DNA of 64,000 bases from Sternotherus odoratus (Eukaryota > Chordata > Testudines > Kinosternidae). The notes beneath the pieces are model-generated. The model made no database searches and was not told the origin of the DNA. It worked only from the letters and a program-made list of their open reading frames with translations. The first letter of the stretch is position 1, and each line of letters opens with the position of its first letter. The position numbers were made by a program, and so were the translations under genes. The stretch lies in assembly GCA_032164245.1 (NCBI GenBank), contig JAVMKO010000003.1, positions 30,689,390 to 30,753,389 of the forward strand, written 5' to 3'. This document shows, in pieces, positions 12,773 to 24,279 of the stretch.

Positions 12773-14181
12773 TAAATACAGTACAGTGTGTGTGTGGGGG
12801 GGGGGTGATCCAATTTCTATGATTTTTTCCACTGTTATGAAAGCTTGCATTTCAAGGTGCCAAATTTAAGCCTTTGCTAGGATATTTTAGACTTGTTGAA
12901 TCTAATCACTGAAAATAATTATGCATGGTAAAATACTGAAGGTATGACTGGCATTTTATGCATACTTAGTATATGGATGAGTATTTGCAAGATATATTAA
13001 CCAAAATACACATAACTTTAAAACACACCTTCTTTTCACATTCCTTCTGAATGCTGTTGCATTTTATGTTGGTACAGTGAAATATAAGAAAATAGTAAAA
13101 TCATCATAGCAGGGAAGGAGTTCTTAAAAACTACTCAGAAGTGTGCATGTTGGTCTCCTTACAGCTCAAAGCATGGAAATTAGGATGTGGCCCAGTTTAA
13201 TTATAACATACATTTTGACAATTGTGGTTTTCAGTTTTCTGTCATCCTCCTGAAAATAATTTTTCAGAAGATAAAGGAAATGTTGAAATGGAAAAACTAA
13301 CAGAGGCACATCTTGTTGGCTATGATTTAGAAGCAGCATGGGGATAAGCATAAAAGTAGCTGCTTTCAGTTGTCTCCTATTACAATTTATTCTGTCACAC
13401 AAGGCTCTTTGTCAACAATTTACCACTTAAGCATTGAGTGTTAAATCTTTAAAACTCAAAAGTAATGTGATTGAAATTATAAATGACAAGCAATACGTAC
13501 TCCTTGAGAGTTTCTCCCAAATGGACATATGTGGCAATCCCCACTTCCTTTCAAGCCTCTTGGCATTCACAAGAAAGGGCCTTTTCCCCCATTACAAATA
13601 CAGGTAGCTCCAACACAAGAACTATGCTCTAACTGGTTCCTTCTAATCTATGGTATTTGTAGAGGGGAAGCGCCCTGAATTTCCTGCCTTAACTTCCCAA
13701 CAGATCGGAGGAACAATTTGAAGTAGCCTACAGCGACTTGATCACTTCCTTCCTTGCAGAAAAGGAAGTATAGCACTGACGCTCTTTAGAACTGGAGCCC
13801 ATTACAGAAGGAGAATCTGATTCTGCAGCATTTTCCACTTATAAAGTTCCACATTGCTCCTGTCTTTTTTTTTAAAGGAGTAAAAGTCCCCTCCCAAATA
13901 GTTAATACTGGAAGGGGAAAGTGGGGAAACAGCTAGAAAAAAGGAAAACTGGCTGCCTATAGATGTAATCACTTATTGTATTCCCCATTCTCTCTTCCAG
14001 TGCCACCAGCTTTGCAAACCCCAACTTTCCATGCTGCACCCCCCTACTCTCATGGTGGGTCATCCCTATTCTAGTGTGCAATGATCTCCCCCCGCCCTTC
14101 CCATTCATATCCATCATAAAAGTCCCACATTTTTCTTAAGGCCTAAAGCCAGGTAAAATTAGATTAAAGAGTAAGGATCTA

Positions 14182-14350
14182 AGGCAGCAGTTCTCAAACT
14201 TTTGAGAACCGTGACCCATTTTTCATTCCTGGCTGCCGCAGCGGACCCTTGTATGTCCACCAAAAAGCCGCCAAATGCAGAAGTAATTCATTCGGCAGCT
14301 TTTAAGCGGGGCCAGGAGCTCGCGACCCCCGGTTTGAGAAACCCCGATCT
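14182..14350 (+). mobile_element. hAT-type MITE remnant
   Basis: Left end CAGCAGTTCTCAAACTTTTG and right end GGTTTGAGAAACCCC are inverted versions of the common hAT terminus. The interior includes GTGACCCATTTTTCATTCC. No clean TSD was found. Confidence 0.6.
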
Positions 14351-14877
14351 AAGGTAACTATTTCCTCCGCACCACCTACTGCATCTTCTCTGCTTTCTAC
14401 TTTGCTGTAGTACAGGCTGTCTGTCTTATACAGGGCGAAAAAGCCCTTGGGACCAAGGGGGGAGGAATATGGAGAAGATTGTTCTGCTATGATTCCTTGT
14501 TGGTATCACAGAAGTGCCTAAGAACCCCAATCAGGGCTTGGAGCCCTATTGTGTTGCCATATAGGCACTGTGTACACATAATAAGAGACGGTCATTGTGC
14601 CAAGGAGCTTACAATCTAAGTAACTGTATATTCTAGGCAATTTTTTCTCAGTAAGGGCCTCGTAGGCTTTGAACCAGAGTTTCAAAAGGTCAGTGACTTA
14701 AAAACTGGTGTAGTCAGTTGCCCAGCTACTTAATTTGTCTTTTCAAAATCTAAAACTGAGGTGTGAATTCTTGCAGTTCTTTTCTTTTAAAATCAATGCT
14801 CAGCAGCTTTTTGGTTTTGTGGATATTGTTTTAAAGACGAAAATAACCTTTTTTTCCTCTCCTATTAATTTCACTAG

Positions 14878-14967
14878 GATTCAGGGCATCCCTGCACAGC
14901 CAATGATCCAGACACCTGTTTCATGCCAGTTTCTCCTCAGCACTTCATTGATCTCTTCAAATTTTAA
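14878..14967 (+). CDS. FBXO25: FBXO25 terminal coding exon
   Basis: Acceptor TTTCACTAG ends at 14877 after a long T-rich tract. It reads 29 codons and TAA (14965-14967) in phase 0: DSGHPCTANDPDTC, then PVSPQHFIDLFKF. The C-terminus QHFIDLFKF is the conserved end of FBXO25 (known family feature). Joined directly to the 5103-5246 exon it gives WK|DSGHPC, the isoform form without the DYHLALLLK cassette. Whether that cassette exists in this genome is unresolved. The three exons in this window are all in phase 0. Confidence 0.95.
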   Translation, partial: DSGHPCTANDPDTCFMPVSPQHFIDLFKF

Positions 14968-15498
14968 GAGGTGCAATAGTTTTGTGTTTGATTTTATTTT
15001 TGATCATCTTTGTGAAGAATCATGCAGTATGTATTATGATTTGTGTGCAATATCTTTTTTAATGTACTTCATAGTCAAAAGGGATGTCTAGGAGGGAGGA
15101 GGGGAAATAGGACAGGTGTATTCCAAATGTCTTTGAGTGCAGAAACTAATCGAAGAGGAATAAATATCTCCAAAGAAGACACATTCTGTAGAGAAGTCTA
15201 CAAAAGGCTGTTTTGAATCCAAGAAAGAGTACATTTTTAACCCTGCCTTTTAAGTCCATTTTGTACTAACATTTCATTGAGGCTATTGAGACTTGGGGAG
15301 ATATTTGTTGGAAGGGCTATTCTTGGAGTGACCAAAAGCAATTTGTCTTAATCCTTCACTCTTTTTATGCCACCATTTTCCAAGCACTTACTTACAGTTT
15401 GCACATTAATGAATATTCATCTGATTCCTTTTTTGGACTCCTTCATAAATATCAAGTCAATTACCAAGTTGGCATTAATCATTGTGAGTTTGTGTGTG

Positions 15499-15504
15499 AA
15501 TAAA
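15499..15504 (+). terminator. FBXO25: Likely FBXO25 poly(A) signal
   Basis: AATAAA followed within about 30 bases by a GT-rich stretch (AGTTGTGATTATCTGTTGTTG), the classic arrangement for cleavage near 15520. Alternative hexamers are at 15159-15164 and 16128-16133. Confidence 0.55.
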
Positions 15505-16127
15505 ATATATAAAGTTGTGATTATCTGTTGTTGAAACTGTTATGAAGGAAACCAATCTCTGTACATAGATAATGCAAAATATTTATTTTTCTTAAAAGGT
15601 ATTTTATTAACCACATCAAACCTGTTTAAAGACATCCTAAATAGTGTGGGAGGCTGTTCAGTGGCTGCTGAAGAATGATGGATTTTTTTTCCAATGGTAG
15701 CCAGTCTTTGATTTTTATTTAATTTTTATTTTAAGTTTGGTGTTACTATTGCAGAAGGACTTTTAGACATCCTCAAGAAAGGACACATTACTTAGCTTTA
15801 ATGCAGAAAATTAATACAGTGTGGTGTTAGGCCTCTGGTACAGTGGTTCTAATGACTCAGGCTCTGAGAAGGAAATTCTTTGCACTAAAAGGCAGCTTGT
15901 TGACTGGAGCACCTCCGGCTGACTAACCCCGTATTGAGGAGAATTCTGCAAGAAGCTATCTTCTTATACCTGGTAAATTACAGGGGAGGGGGTGTCCAGA
16001 GAGAGGAAAAAATAACAAAGATGTTCAACATTTTTTTGGAGAGATCATTTACCAACTGTGTAATGTAAAGACAAAATGCAAACATATATCACACTGCTTG
16101 TTTTGAATCTAGTTTTGTACACAATGT

Positions 16128-16133
16128 AATAAA
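16128..16133 (+). terminator. FBXO25: Alternative distal FBXO25 poly(A) signal
   Basis: AATAAA followed by CATGTTTTACC. The downstream region is less GT-rich than at 15499. If used, it would make a 3' UTR of about 1.2 kb. Confidence 0.35.
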
Positions 16134-16454
16134 TCATGTTTTACCTATTATTCCCTAGCGATTTCTTTTGCATTTAAAAATGAGTCTGAATTTATAGCAC
16201 TGGTTTCTGTGTCCATCACCAATACAGGTTAGCATTTGCTAACTGTACAAGAAAAATGTAGATATTTACTGTTCCCCTATCAGTTTTGATTTATGTTAAC
16301 AGAGCCAGAACTCTAGCACTAATGGATTGTGCAGGAAAGAGAATATTTAAGTGCTTGAAAAGAAAAGTTAGCTCGTCACAGTAAGTGAACTCTTTTTCCC
16401 TGGCTTTAATACTGATGACATGTCCTTATCAATGCAGATGTGAAAGGTAACAAA

Positions 16455-17250
16455 CCTCCTTCTTTGAGTGATTGCTCATGTGCATTCCAATAGGTGTGTG
16501 CGCACCGCATACCCGAGCGTCAGAAGCCTTTCCCTAGCGGTACCCATCAGGTCGGCAGCAGAGATCCCTGGAGTGGCGCCTTCATGGCAATGTATATATG
16601 ACCCTGCCAACGCGCTAACCATTCAGTCCCTTCTTACCGCCCACAATGGTTATTGGAACCGCTTCGCTTGCTTGCAAGCCTCTTAGCCTCTTGGCCTTCT
16701 GGCTAAGAAAGCGTTATCTAAAAAGAATCCGAGAGGTAGCCGTGTTAGTCTGAAATTGTAGAAGTGACAAAGAGTCCTGTGACACCTTAAAGATTAACTA
16801 AAGTATTGAAGCATGAGCTTTCGTGGGCTAGTACCACGATGCATCCAACGAAGTGGGTATTAGCTCACGAAAGCTTATGCTTCAATACTTTAGTTAGTCT
16901 TTAAGGTGCCACAGGACTCTCTGTCATTATCTAAAAAGTCATTCAAGTTGTTAATAGTTGTAGTTATTGTCCTCTTCAAGGGGTTCTCCTGGGGCATGCC
17001 TCAGTCACAGGGGTTTAAAGCATGCGAGGGGGGGGGAAGCCTATGCCCACAAGTGATCCGTACACAGACTCCCTCAAGGGCCTCGACGAGGGCCATCAAA
17101 CAGATAAGTGCCCTATTTGCACAGGTTTTAAACCCAGAACAACGCCTGGAACGCCTTCTAATGGAGTCGGCCTGGGATGTCCCCCACAAGTAGCCCCACA
17201 TGTATGGGCCAATGTTCCATCATGTGCTTTTTCCAGCAGCTGCGTACCAT
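16455..17250 (+). mobile_element. LTR-like retroelement remnant, split by a younger insertion
   Basis: A sequence style I recognise from turtle LTRs: CTTTGAGTGATTGCTCATGTG, then GGAGTGGCGCCTTCATGG, a TATATATGACC promoter-like block, CAGTCCCTTCTTACCGCC, resuming after 16938 with TAGTTGTAGTTATTG. The fold-back element at 16726-16926 interrupts it and duplicates 12 bases of it, so the LTR is older. The ends are approximate. Small open frames inside are not genes. Confidence 0.6.
16726..16926 (+). mobile_element. Fold-back retroelement copy C (12-bp TSD)
   Basis: A 201-base insertion flanked by TTATCTAAAAAG at 16714-16725 and 16927-16938. Its two arms (GAGTCCTGTGACACCTTAAAG and CTTTAAGGTGCCACAGGACTC) are inverted. 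The family tail GAGAGGTAGCCGTGTTAGTC is at the left, opposite to the other copies. The ribozyme-like segment on + reads CCAACGA (16845-16851), a helix AGTGGG-CTCAC, GAAA (16869-16872), GCTTATGC, TT|C. Two core positions differ from CTGANGA. The other strand keeps the helix and GAAA but lacks the CTGANGA element. Confidence 0.85.
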
Positions 17251-18700
17251 AGGGGGTGACACTGTTCCTTAACACAGGTAGATGTCATCTTCTGCCTCCC
17301 TGCTGTACCAAGAGATGTGCATGTGTGGCATCTCTGATTTCCCTTGCCTTCTGGGGCCCAGGACCAGCATGCATGTGGGTTTATACAAGCAGCTAGAGCT
17401 GAGTTTGTAAACCCGACTTGTCCTGTGCCCACATGAGTCAAGCACTTCCGTTTACCGTCACAAACATTATGGAGAGTGCAGAAGGCAGCAGTTAATATGA
17501 ATGTCATTGGCACCACTGGCATCCAAACATGTGTGGACAGCACCACTGAAATTTCAGCCTCCAAAACTCATATTCCACAATCATTCCGCAGCTATTGAGT
17601 TTGTAACTAACTTTTTCCAGATTCAGTCATGTTGGGGTTTCACAAGCCAAGTTAGGAACAAGTATGCAGGATTCCCCTTCAATAACAGTTGGCACAGACA
17701 TGCCCTAGACTAGAGAACCATATCATTTCTGAGACAAAGTTCCTTCTTCAAGTACAATCCCGATCTCAGCATCATGAAACTTTTGAGTGTTTCCCATGTT
17801 GGAACTGATGAATCTGCCTCTGTGGTCCAGTAATTCTCGCAGAGTGAGTGAATGGTAACCATTTAGGTTCACACATACTCACTCCCCTGTTCTGGCAGAC
17901 ACCATAGGCACCGACTCCATGGCTGCTCCCACCAGAAGCTCCCTGCCCCAGCTCACCTCTGCCTCCTCACCTGAGCATGCCTTCTCTACTCGCATCAGTG
18001 CTTGCCACCCTGAAACTGCTGTTTCGCAGTGTAACGAGCTGTGGGAAGAGCAGGAATGCAGCGCACTCGGGTGGAGGTGGGGCAGAGGCAGGATCAGGGA
18101 GCGGATTTGGGGAAGGAGTCCAATGGGGCAGGGAGGAGGAAGAGTCTTTGGGGATGGAGTGTGAATGGGAGCAGAGCCAGGGGGGCACGAGCACCCATCG
18201 GCACCAGAAGAAGTTGGTGCCTACGGCAGGTATGGTATTGGGATGCGGGCACTATTAACGGCAGAGTTTGGAAATCTGATCCTCTGTAACTGAGCTATTA
18301 GTTCTGGAACTCTGTTTATGGCAACCACCCAGGGGTAATCACAGTTTTAATCGTCTTGCAAAGCTGCGCAATCCTGACCCAGATAATGGACTTTCCAGCC
18401 CTGAAGTGGTTTGCAATGGACTGTCATCTGTTGCCAGCTTCCATACACCAATAGCTACCCACTTCTGAACCAGTATGGCTTCTCTGAACTGAGATCTCTT
18501 CCACTAGAGTCATGGTACAAACTCCTCACAGAGCTCCATGATAGTCTGGTTCCTCATTCAGAAATTCTGAAGCCACTGCTGGTCATTCCAGGCAGCAGGG
18601 CTGGTGCTCTGGAACAGTCCCTGGGAGGACCCCTTCAGTATGACCAATCCCCTTAGAATTTCTGTGGTCGGTTTTGTATCTCATCAACCCCTTCAGTTGG
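17251..18700. other. Intergenic, no gene seen
   Basis: Between the LTR remnant and the tRNA-like sequence. A GC-rich MITE lies at 17906-18226. The open frames here overlap on both strands and lack splice or start support. Nothing else is nameable. Confidence 0.5.
17906..18226 (+). mobile_element. GC-rich MITE (CATAGGCACCGACTCC ends)
   Basis: The left end CATAGGCACCGACTCC is inverted at the right as AGTTGGTGCCTACG. The interior is AGCTCACCTCTGCCTCCTC and CTGTTTCGCAG type sequence followed by a GGGG-rich half, a layout I know from turtle DNA transposon remnants. The antiparallel open frames across it are compositional. Confidence 0.55.
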
Positions 18701-18860
18701 GAGTGTGAGTAATAACTCCACTGCTCTGTCTATGCTTGTTTCCACCCCCCCAGTCAACACTGTGTGGCCCTATGGTCAGAGTCCATACACCACCTGCCTC
18801 TGAGCAGGGTAGTACAGCCTAGCAGCCAGAGTTCATACAATCCGCCCCTTGGGCTGGGCA

Positions 18861-18930
18861 TCCCAACATGGGGCTTGAACCCACGAGCCTGAGGTTAAGA
18901 GTCTCACACTACCAACTGAGCTAGCCGGGG
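18861..18930 (-). pseudogene. tRNA-Lys(CTT)-like pseudogene
   Basis: The minus strand reads a near-complete tRNA: CCCCGGC acceptor strand, TAGCTCAGTTGGTAG D arm, GAGACTCTTAACCTC anticodon arm with anticodon CTT, GTGGGTTCAAGCCCCA T arm, GTTGGGA acceptor. It is about two bases short between the D and anticodon stems compared with the usual 73, and the outermost acceptor pair is C-A. It sits in a GC-rich unassigned repeat-like block (18.7-19.3 kb). It could be a dispersed tRNA pseudogene or a tRNA-derived part of a retroelement. The whole tRNA is present, not just the 18-base primer site. Confidence 0.75.
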
Positions 18931-20500
18931 GCAGGCACCTGGGGCCCTCCCAAGGGAGTGGTGACCTCTGGCAGGGGAGGCCTGGGCTCACCTGACTCCA
19001 CTGGGCCCCACTCAGGGCCTTGTCCGTGGTGGAGTGGTCCACCATGGGGTCAGCGGGGAGTCCTACTGCTGACCTCATTCTCGTGGGAGATGCCACTCCC
19101 TTACCAGCCTGAGTCACTTCCTGCCAGTTCTCCAGCTGCTATAGTCCATGTGACATGGGGGTCTCCAGGTTCCCCCACACCCAACACACCCTCAAAGTCA
19201 GCCACCTTGGATGTGTCAGTAATTCCAGCCAGCATGCTGCCGATCACCTATTCCACTGCATAAACATTTGTCTCCCAACAAGATGCAGGCACAAAACCAG
19301 ATTGTTAGCCAATTGCTATGTTTTCCACCCAGTTTGGCAAGAGTGACATATGAGCAGGAACTCTCATAAGTAAATGTGTGAAGTTCAAAGGTGGGGAGAC
19401 AGTAAACAACACAAAGCAAAGAAATTTGTAGTGTCTCCCTGTGGTGCACTAAATCCTGGGATACCATCCCTGAAATGGTAGTGCTGACGTCACATCATAA
19501 TAGTGGCAGTGTGGCCACAGGTATACATATATATGTAGTGTGATACCCATGTCTAGCACTGTATGTGGACAAACTGCAGGGGGAAGGGAACATGTGTGAG
19601 GATGCATACAATCAAGTAACCAAGCACGTGTACAAGTGTAGGTATAGCCATATGGAGATACAATACCTATTTTAAAGATGGGAAAACTGAGCCAGTTTGT
19701 AGCAGAGGTAGGTAGGGCATTAAACTAGAACTCCCAGCTTCCAATCTATTGGGCCATGCTGTAGCTCTTACTCAGGCTATATATGGCCTTTCTCTTGGGA
19801 AGCACATCTAATTGCCTTTGTTATTCTGCTAATAATGCTTAGCTAACAAATGGCTTTGAATGTTTTCCCCAGTTTTGTTTCTGTAGAAGTTCTGTTTAAA
19901 ATATATTAAAATTTGCCCAGGCATCAATTTCTAAGGGATTATTATATGTTGTAGGTACTTTTAACTTTCAGCTCTAAACTTGTGTAAAAATCCCTGAGGC
20001 ATGCACAAACTTACTGCTTAATTCTGAGCTTACTTAAAGTTGGATATATTTAATCTTTATAAAGTCTCTTTCCACTTGAATGATCACTTTTTCTATATTA
20101 TTCAAAACTAAGTAGTAATGGAGGAAATGCAATTCATTTCTCTGTTCCCATACAATGGTCAGATTGTGGATCAAAATTCCTCATTCTCAAAGCATTTTTT
20201 CCACTTCGCTTTAATACACTTTTATCCTGACAAGCAGTGGGGCAGTGGCTGTGGTTCTCAGACTTCTTCATCCTGGGACCCACTAACATCGCAGATTGTT
20301 TTGGGTACACTCCCCGCTCCTAAATTGGATTATATAACTGCCCTGCCTCAACTATAACACAGCAGTGGGCTAGATGAAAAAGTAATATAGGGGCAGTAAC
20401 ATGGAAAGGGAAGGAAAACAACTGTGTTTTAATATGATGTTTGCTGCTGTTTAGGTATATCTTCCCATTTTGTACCTTGGCTATTTTTTTTCATGTTAAA
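18931..20500. other. Intergenic, unassigned
   Basis: GC-rich to about 19.26 kb and then AT-rich. An old MIR/L2-like piece (TTTTAAAGATGGGAAAACTGAG) is at about 19665-19760, and a degraded hAT end (GTGGTTCTCAGACTTC) is near 20250. No gene was seen. Confidence 0.5.
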
Positions 20501-20501
20501 T

Positions 20502-20588
20502 TAGGGTGACCAGATGTCCCGATTTTATAGGCTCCTATTACCCCCATCCTCTGTCCCAGTTTTTCACATTTGCTGTCTAGTCACCCTA
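20502..20588 (+). mobile_element. Short MITE (GGTGACCAGATG ends), internal deletion
   Basis: TTAGGGTGACCAGATGTCCC at left and CTAGTCACCCTA at right, with GATTTTATAGG and CTCCTATTACC between. About 35 bases shorter than the 3586 copy. Confidence 0.75.
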
Positions 20589-21829
20589 TGTTAAATGTAT
20601 GGTATTAGGAGTGATCTTCTCTCCTTAGCGGGGAGACCATAGCAGATTTCCCCCTTGATGGAAACCACCGAGCTACTAACAGTAGCAGCTACCACTACTG
20701 ACTGTTGTAACCAGGGCTGTGCCAGTCCTGGGATCAGGCTCAACAGACCTTTCCTGGGCTCCAGAGTCATCGGGCTGTATCTAAGGGTGCCTCTTCTTCA
20801 AGTGCCCTTCAGTATCTTGGCTGCAACTGGGTGCCTTGACTGAAAAATTTCAAAGATCCTGGCCTGGAGTCCTTCGAAAACTTACCAAATTTTGTCTTCA
20901 GTACCAGTGAGGGGGACCTGCCTTTAGACTCAGCTAGAGTAGACAGAGCACTCCTGACAGGCAGACACGCTTGGTACCTGTTCTGAGCAGGAACGTTGCA
21001 ATGGAGGGCAGAGCACAGCTCCATGAGTATGTATTTGAACCTGGCAGCCCTTGCCTTTTGGAACAAGGTTTCAACCTTCTACCCGTGTGACACTATATAT
21101 GCCTCCCCCAGAAAGTTAAGGCAGCTGGGGTAAGGGTCACTCATTGGCATTGGTTTGCCACAGGAATGACAGGCTTGGAAGCCAGGAGCAAGTGGTATTA
21201 GGCTGGTACCAGAACCAGTACCAAAGAGGCACTAGAGCCTGAGCTTTATTAAGAAATAAACTAAACCTTCTCTAGTCACTTGGCCTGTAGAAAAATACTA
21301 CTCTAGGCTAAACTAACACAATAGGTACTATATAGACACAAGAAGAGAGGGAAAACTTGCAAATGCAAAGATCACGTGTCCAACAAACATCATTGTCAGT
21401 AGGAAAGACCTGAGGGAGGAGGCATGGGCAGCATGGTTCTTTACACCTGAAAATCAGAAACTCACACTGCTGACAGAAAAATCTCTTACAACTGTGCATG
21501 AGGTGTGCACACGCCTACAGTGGAATGGACGTGCAAATGCTCAAAAAAGGTGGTACACTACTCTGTTAAATGATTACACTTGACATGTAACAGAGAGCCT
21601 GTTTGGATATGCATTTGAGCCTGTATTATAGCTCTGTCTGAAATATGAAAAAATGGAGGACAACATTGTATCAATGGAACATAAAAAGAGCAGTCTCCAA
21701 TTTTGCATTCTCTCTTCCTCCCATTTCCTTACTCCTTACCATATCTTCCTTCATTTCTTATGCCAGCACATCTGCTCCATCACTTGTGCTTAACATTCCT
21801 TTTTTCCTCCATCCCTAACTCCCACAGTA
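20589..21829. other. Intergenic, no gene seen
   Basis: Moderately GC-balanced sequence with short open frames that show no conserved motif, splice pairing or repeat name I can support. Confidence 0.5.
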
Positions 21830-22385
21830 TTGCACGGGATGAGTTCAAAGCCTCCACCTCAATCTTCATATCATTTCTCCAGTCTGTCCAGATCATTTTG
21901 AATTTTAATCCCATCTTCCAAAGCACTTGCAACCCATCCCATCTTGTTATTGTCCGTGAACTTTGTAAGTGTACTCTTCATGCCACTATCCAGATCTCTA
22001 ATGAAGATAATGAACAGAACCAGACCCAGAACTGATCCCTGTAGGAACCCACTAGATATGCCCTTTCAGCTTGACTGTGAACCACTGATGATTACTCTCT
22101 AGAAATGGTTTTCTAAACAGTTATGCACCTACCTTAGATTAGCTCAATGCCGTTTGTATTTCCCCAGTTTGTGCATGAGAAAGTCATGCAAGACAGTATC
22201 AAAATCAAGATACCACATCTGGATTCCCTGTATCCACAAGGCTTGTTACCCTGTCAAACAAACATATTAGGCTGTTTTGACATGATTCGTTCTTGACAAA
22301 AATCTATGTTTACTGTTACTTATCCCCTTATTATATTTAAGTGTTTGTAAATTGATTGCTTAATTATGTCCTGCACCTCTTCTAG
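21830..22385 (-). mobile_element. CR1-type LINE fragment, decayed reverse transcriptase region
   Basis: On the minus strand the block around 22150-22215 translates in pieces to a FDTVLHDFLMHKLG-like motif, the pattern of the CR1/LINE reverse-transcriptase palm region. The flanking text (for example + GAACCACTGATGATTACTCT) is typical of antisense CR1 in reptile genomes. No intact frame remains. Ends are approximate. Confidence 0.6.
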
Positions 22386-22678
22386 TGGATCTCAAGAGCA
22401 CTGGCTATCATCCATAGCAGCTCTTGAAACTGCCAGTAGTTGCCTGGTGGAGAGGAAGGTGTCAAGGACACGGCAGCATCTGGAGACAACGAAGGGAGTC
22501 TCTTTGGATCTGCTGGTACCATCAGCGTTGGGCTAATCGGTCCATCATGTAACCCCATTTCCAAATGTCTACCAAAGGTTGTAGGGGCAAGGTGGGGGGG
22601 GGAGGGGAAGTCTTCCCAAGTTGAACGGGACCACTCAAAGTGAATACCGAAGCCATGAGCGCCACTCTGACCAACCCA

Positions 22679-22880
22679 CAAAAACAAGTAGTAGTCTGGT
22701 GGAACCTTAAAGACTAACAGATTTATTTGCGCATAAGCTTTAGTGGGTAAAAACCCACCTAAGCTTATGGCCTCAACCTACAAAAGCTTATACCCAAATA
22801 AATCGGTTAGTCTTTAAGGTGCCACCAGATTCCTCCTTGTTTTTGTGGATACAGACTAACATGGCTACCCCTCTGATATT
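22679..22880 (+). mobile_element. Fold-back retroelement copy D (12-13 bp TSD)
   Basis: A 202-base insertion flanked by TCTGACCAACCCA (22666-22678 and 22881-22893). The arms GGAACCTTAAAGACTAACAG and TTAGTCTTTAAGGTGCCACC are inverted, and the right tail ACAGACTAACATGGCTACC is the family tail. The ribozyme-like part is degraded: on minus the helix TGGG-CCCAC is followed by TAAA instead of GAAA, and CTGANGA is missing. Confidence 0.82.
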
Positions 22881-23435
22881 TCTGACCAACCCAGTTGATC
22901 CTGCTGTTGTTGAGCCTGTGTCCAAGGAGCCAGGTACCAGCTCTGTTGGTAAGGCAATGTGGGGAACTGCTTCGGTAGTCATGCTTCCAGAATGAGATCA
23001 GATGGCCATGTTGAATGTTGGTATCCTTGGAATCGGAGAAATCTGAGACCACCGCAAATGGAAGCCAACGAAACCATCAGAACCATATTCAAGTTACAGT
23101 AGTTAATTGTCATCTGAATTCTTTACTCTCAGACAGAATGTATTGATTTAAACCAAAGTGATTTAAAATCAGCAAGCAGGAAATCTTGATTTATGAGGAG
23201 ATATTAATAATAAGACTGGGACTTTTCAGTTTAGAAAAGATGACTAAGAGGGGATATGATGCATTTCTTATTAGATAATTTTACTTGTGATTTATGTCAA
23301 GCTCTGTTTGGATAGAAATTGGCGTTCAATTAAAAATGTATAAAATTGCATTTTAAACTTAACTATCCTAAATGTGCTGGATACAAAAGAATGGTTTGCA
23401 TATAAAGCTAACATATTTATTAAATGAAAGTATTA

Positions 23436-23584
23436 CACCGGACCCTCGCTATAGCCCGGGGTTTGGGATCCATGCGCAGTCCCCACGTTAAAGCGTGGGA
23501 GGCATTGCCATGGATCCCAATTTAAATCCCGTGCTGTACACGAACCTGTGCTATAGCAACATGGGCTATAGTGAGGGTCTGGTG
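23436..23584 (+). mobile_element. Tigger/pogo-type MITE
   Basis: Left CACCGGACCCTCGCTATAG and right CTATAGTGAGGGTCTGGTG are terminal inverted repeats, with TA on each side (23434-23435, 23585-23586) as expected for Tc1/mariner-class insertion. The interior has ACGTTAAAGCGTGGGA. Confidence 0.8.
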
Positions 23585-23949
23585 TATTACCTGTATCTAG
23601 CTGATTATTTCTGATCATGTCCTGCAAGACTTTAGAACTTGTCAATCTCACCCCCTCTAGTTTTTATTTTTATTCGTAGACTGGAAGAGGAAAACAAGCT
23701 TTCCTGCTTTTTCAACTCCCTGTTTCTTAACTTTAAATGAACTGAACTACCTGAATAAGTGAAATGAAGATATTGCTATTAAAAGCTGGTTTAGCTCCTC
23801 AAAAAACTTTGCATAGGTGTCTAGCACACACCACTTCAAGTGATCAACTTTGGCTGGTGTTGAGTTACAAATCACTTTAGTACTGAATGCAGGGGTAGTG
23901 AAACTATCAATGTTATTGTCTGTATTATATGAATAAAGGGGAGAAGAAC

Positions 23950-24070
23950 TGTAGGCTTAGCTACACTGACATTTTACAGCACTCTAACTTGCTGGCTCAG
24001 GTGTGAAAGATCACCCCCCAACCGCAGCAAGTTAGAGCACTTTAAAGCGGTAGTGTGGACAGGCTTAATC
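23950..24070 (+). mobile_element. Short hairpin MITE
   Basis: AGCACTCTAACTTGCTG is inverted as CAGCAAGTTAGAGCACT about 25 bases further on. The outer ends GGCTTAGCTACACTGAC and AGTGTGGACAGGCTTAA are also partly inverted. Harbinger-like ends, with TSD not resolved. Confidence 0.6.
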
Positions 24071-24279
24071 TGTCCCAAATGAGGGGGTTGTCTTCAGTTG
24101 AAAGGATGATTAAGCCAGGGGCTCGAATACCAGATCCCTGTGAAAGTGGGGGTAGGGAGCCAGGAGGAGTGGGCTCTCTCTAAGTGTCCCCGGTCTGGTT
24201 TAACCTTTTCCTCCCCACTTTTCAAAGATAGAGCTAAATAAGCTCCATTAGGAGCCTTTTGTTATTCTAGTTGCTCAAA

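Larger units (their letters stand above)
5247..14877 (+). other. FBXO25: FBXO25 intron, long and mostly unique
   Basis: About 9.6 kb of AT-rich intron. Recognisable inserts are a tRNA-like SINE near 12305-12560, a fold-back element (12671-12772), a hAT remnant (14182-14350) and an old SINE tail (about 14500-14640). Long stretches (5.3-12.3 kb, 12.8-14.1 kb) show no repeat or exon I can name. I looked here for the optional 9-residue FBXO25 exon known in mammals and did not find a convincing one. Confidence 0.6.
14968..16135 (+). other. FBXO25: FBXO25 3' UTR
   Basis: Repeat-free AT-rich sequence after the stop codon, with three AATAAA hexamers (15159, 15499, 16128). Its extent is inferred from the last hexamer and is not observed directly. 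Confidence 0.6.

Noticed and set aside
18861..18930. Functional tRNA-Lys gene
   Set aside because: Missing two bases and a mismatched terminal acceptor pair, with no visible terminator run.
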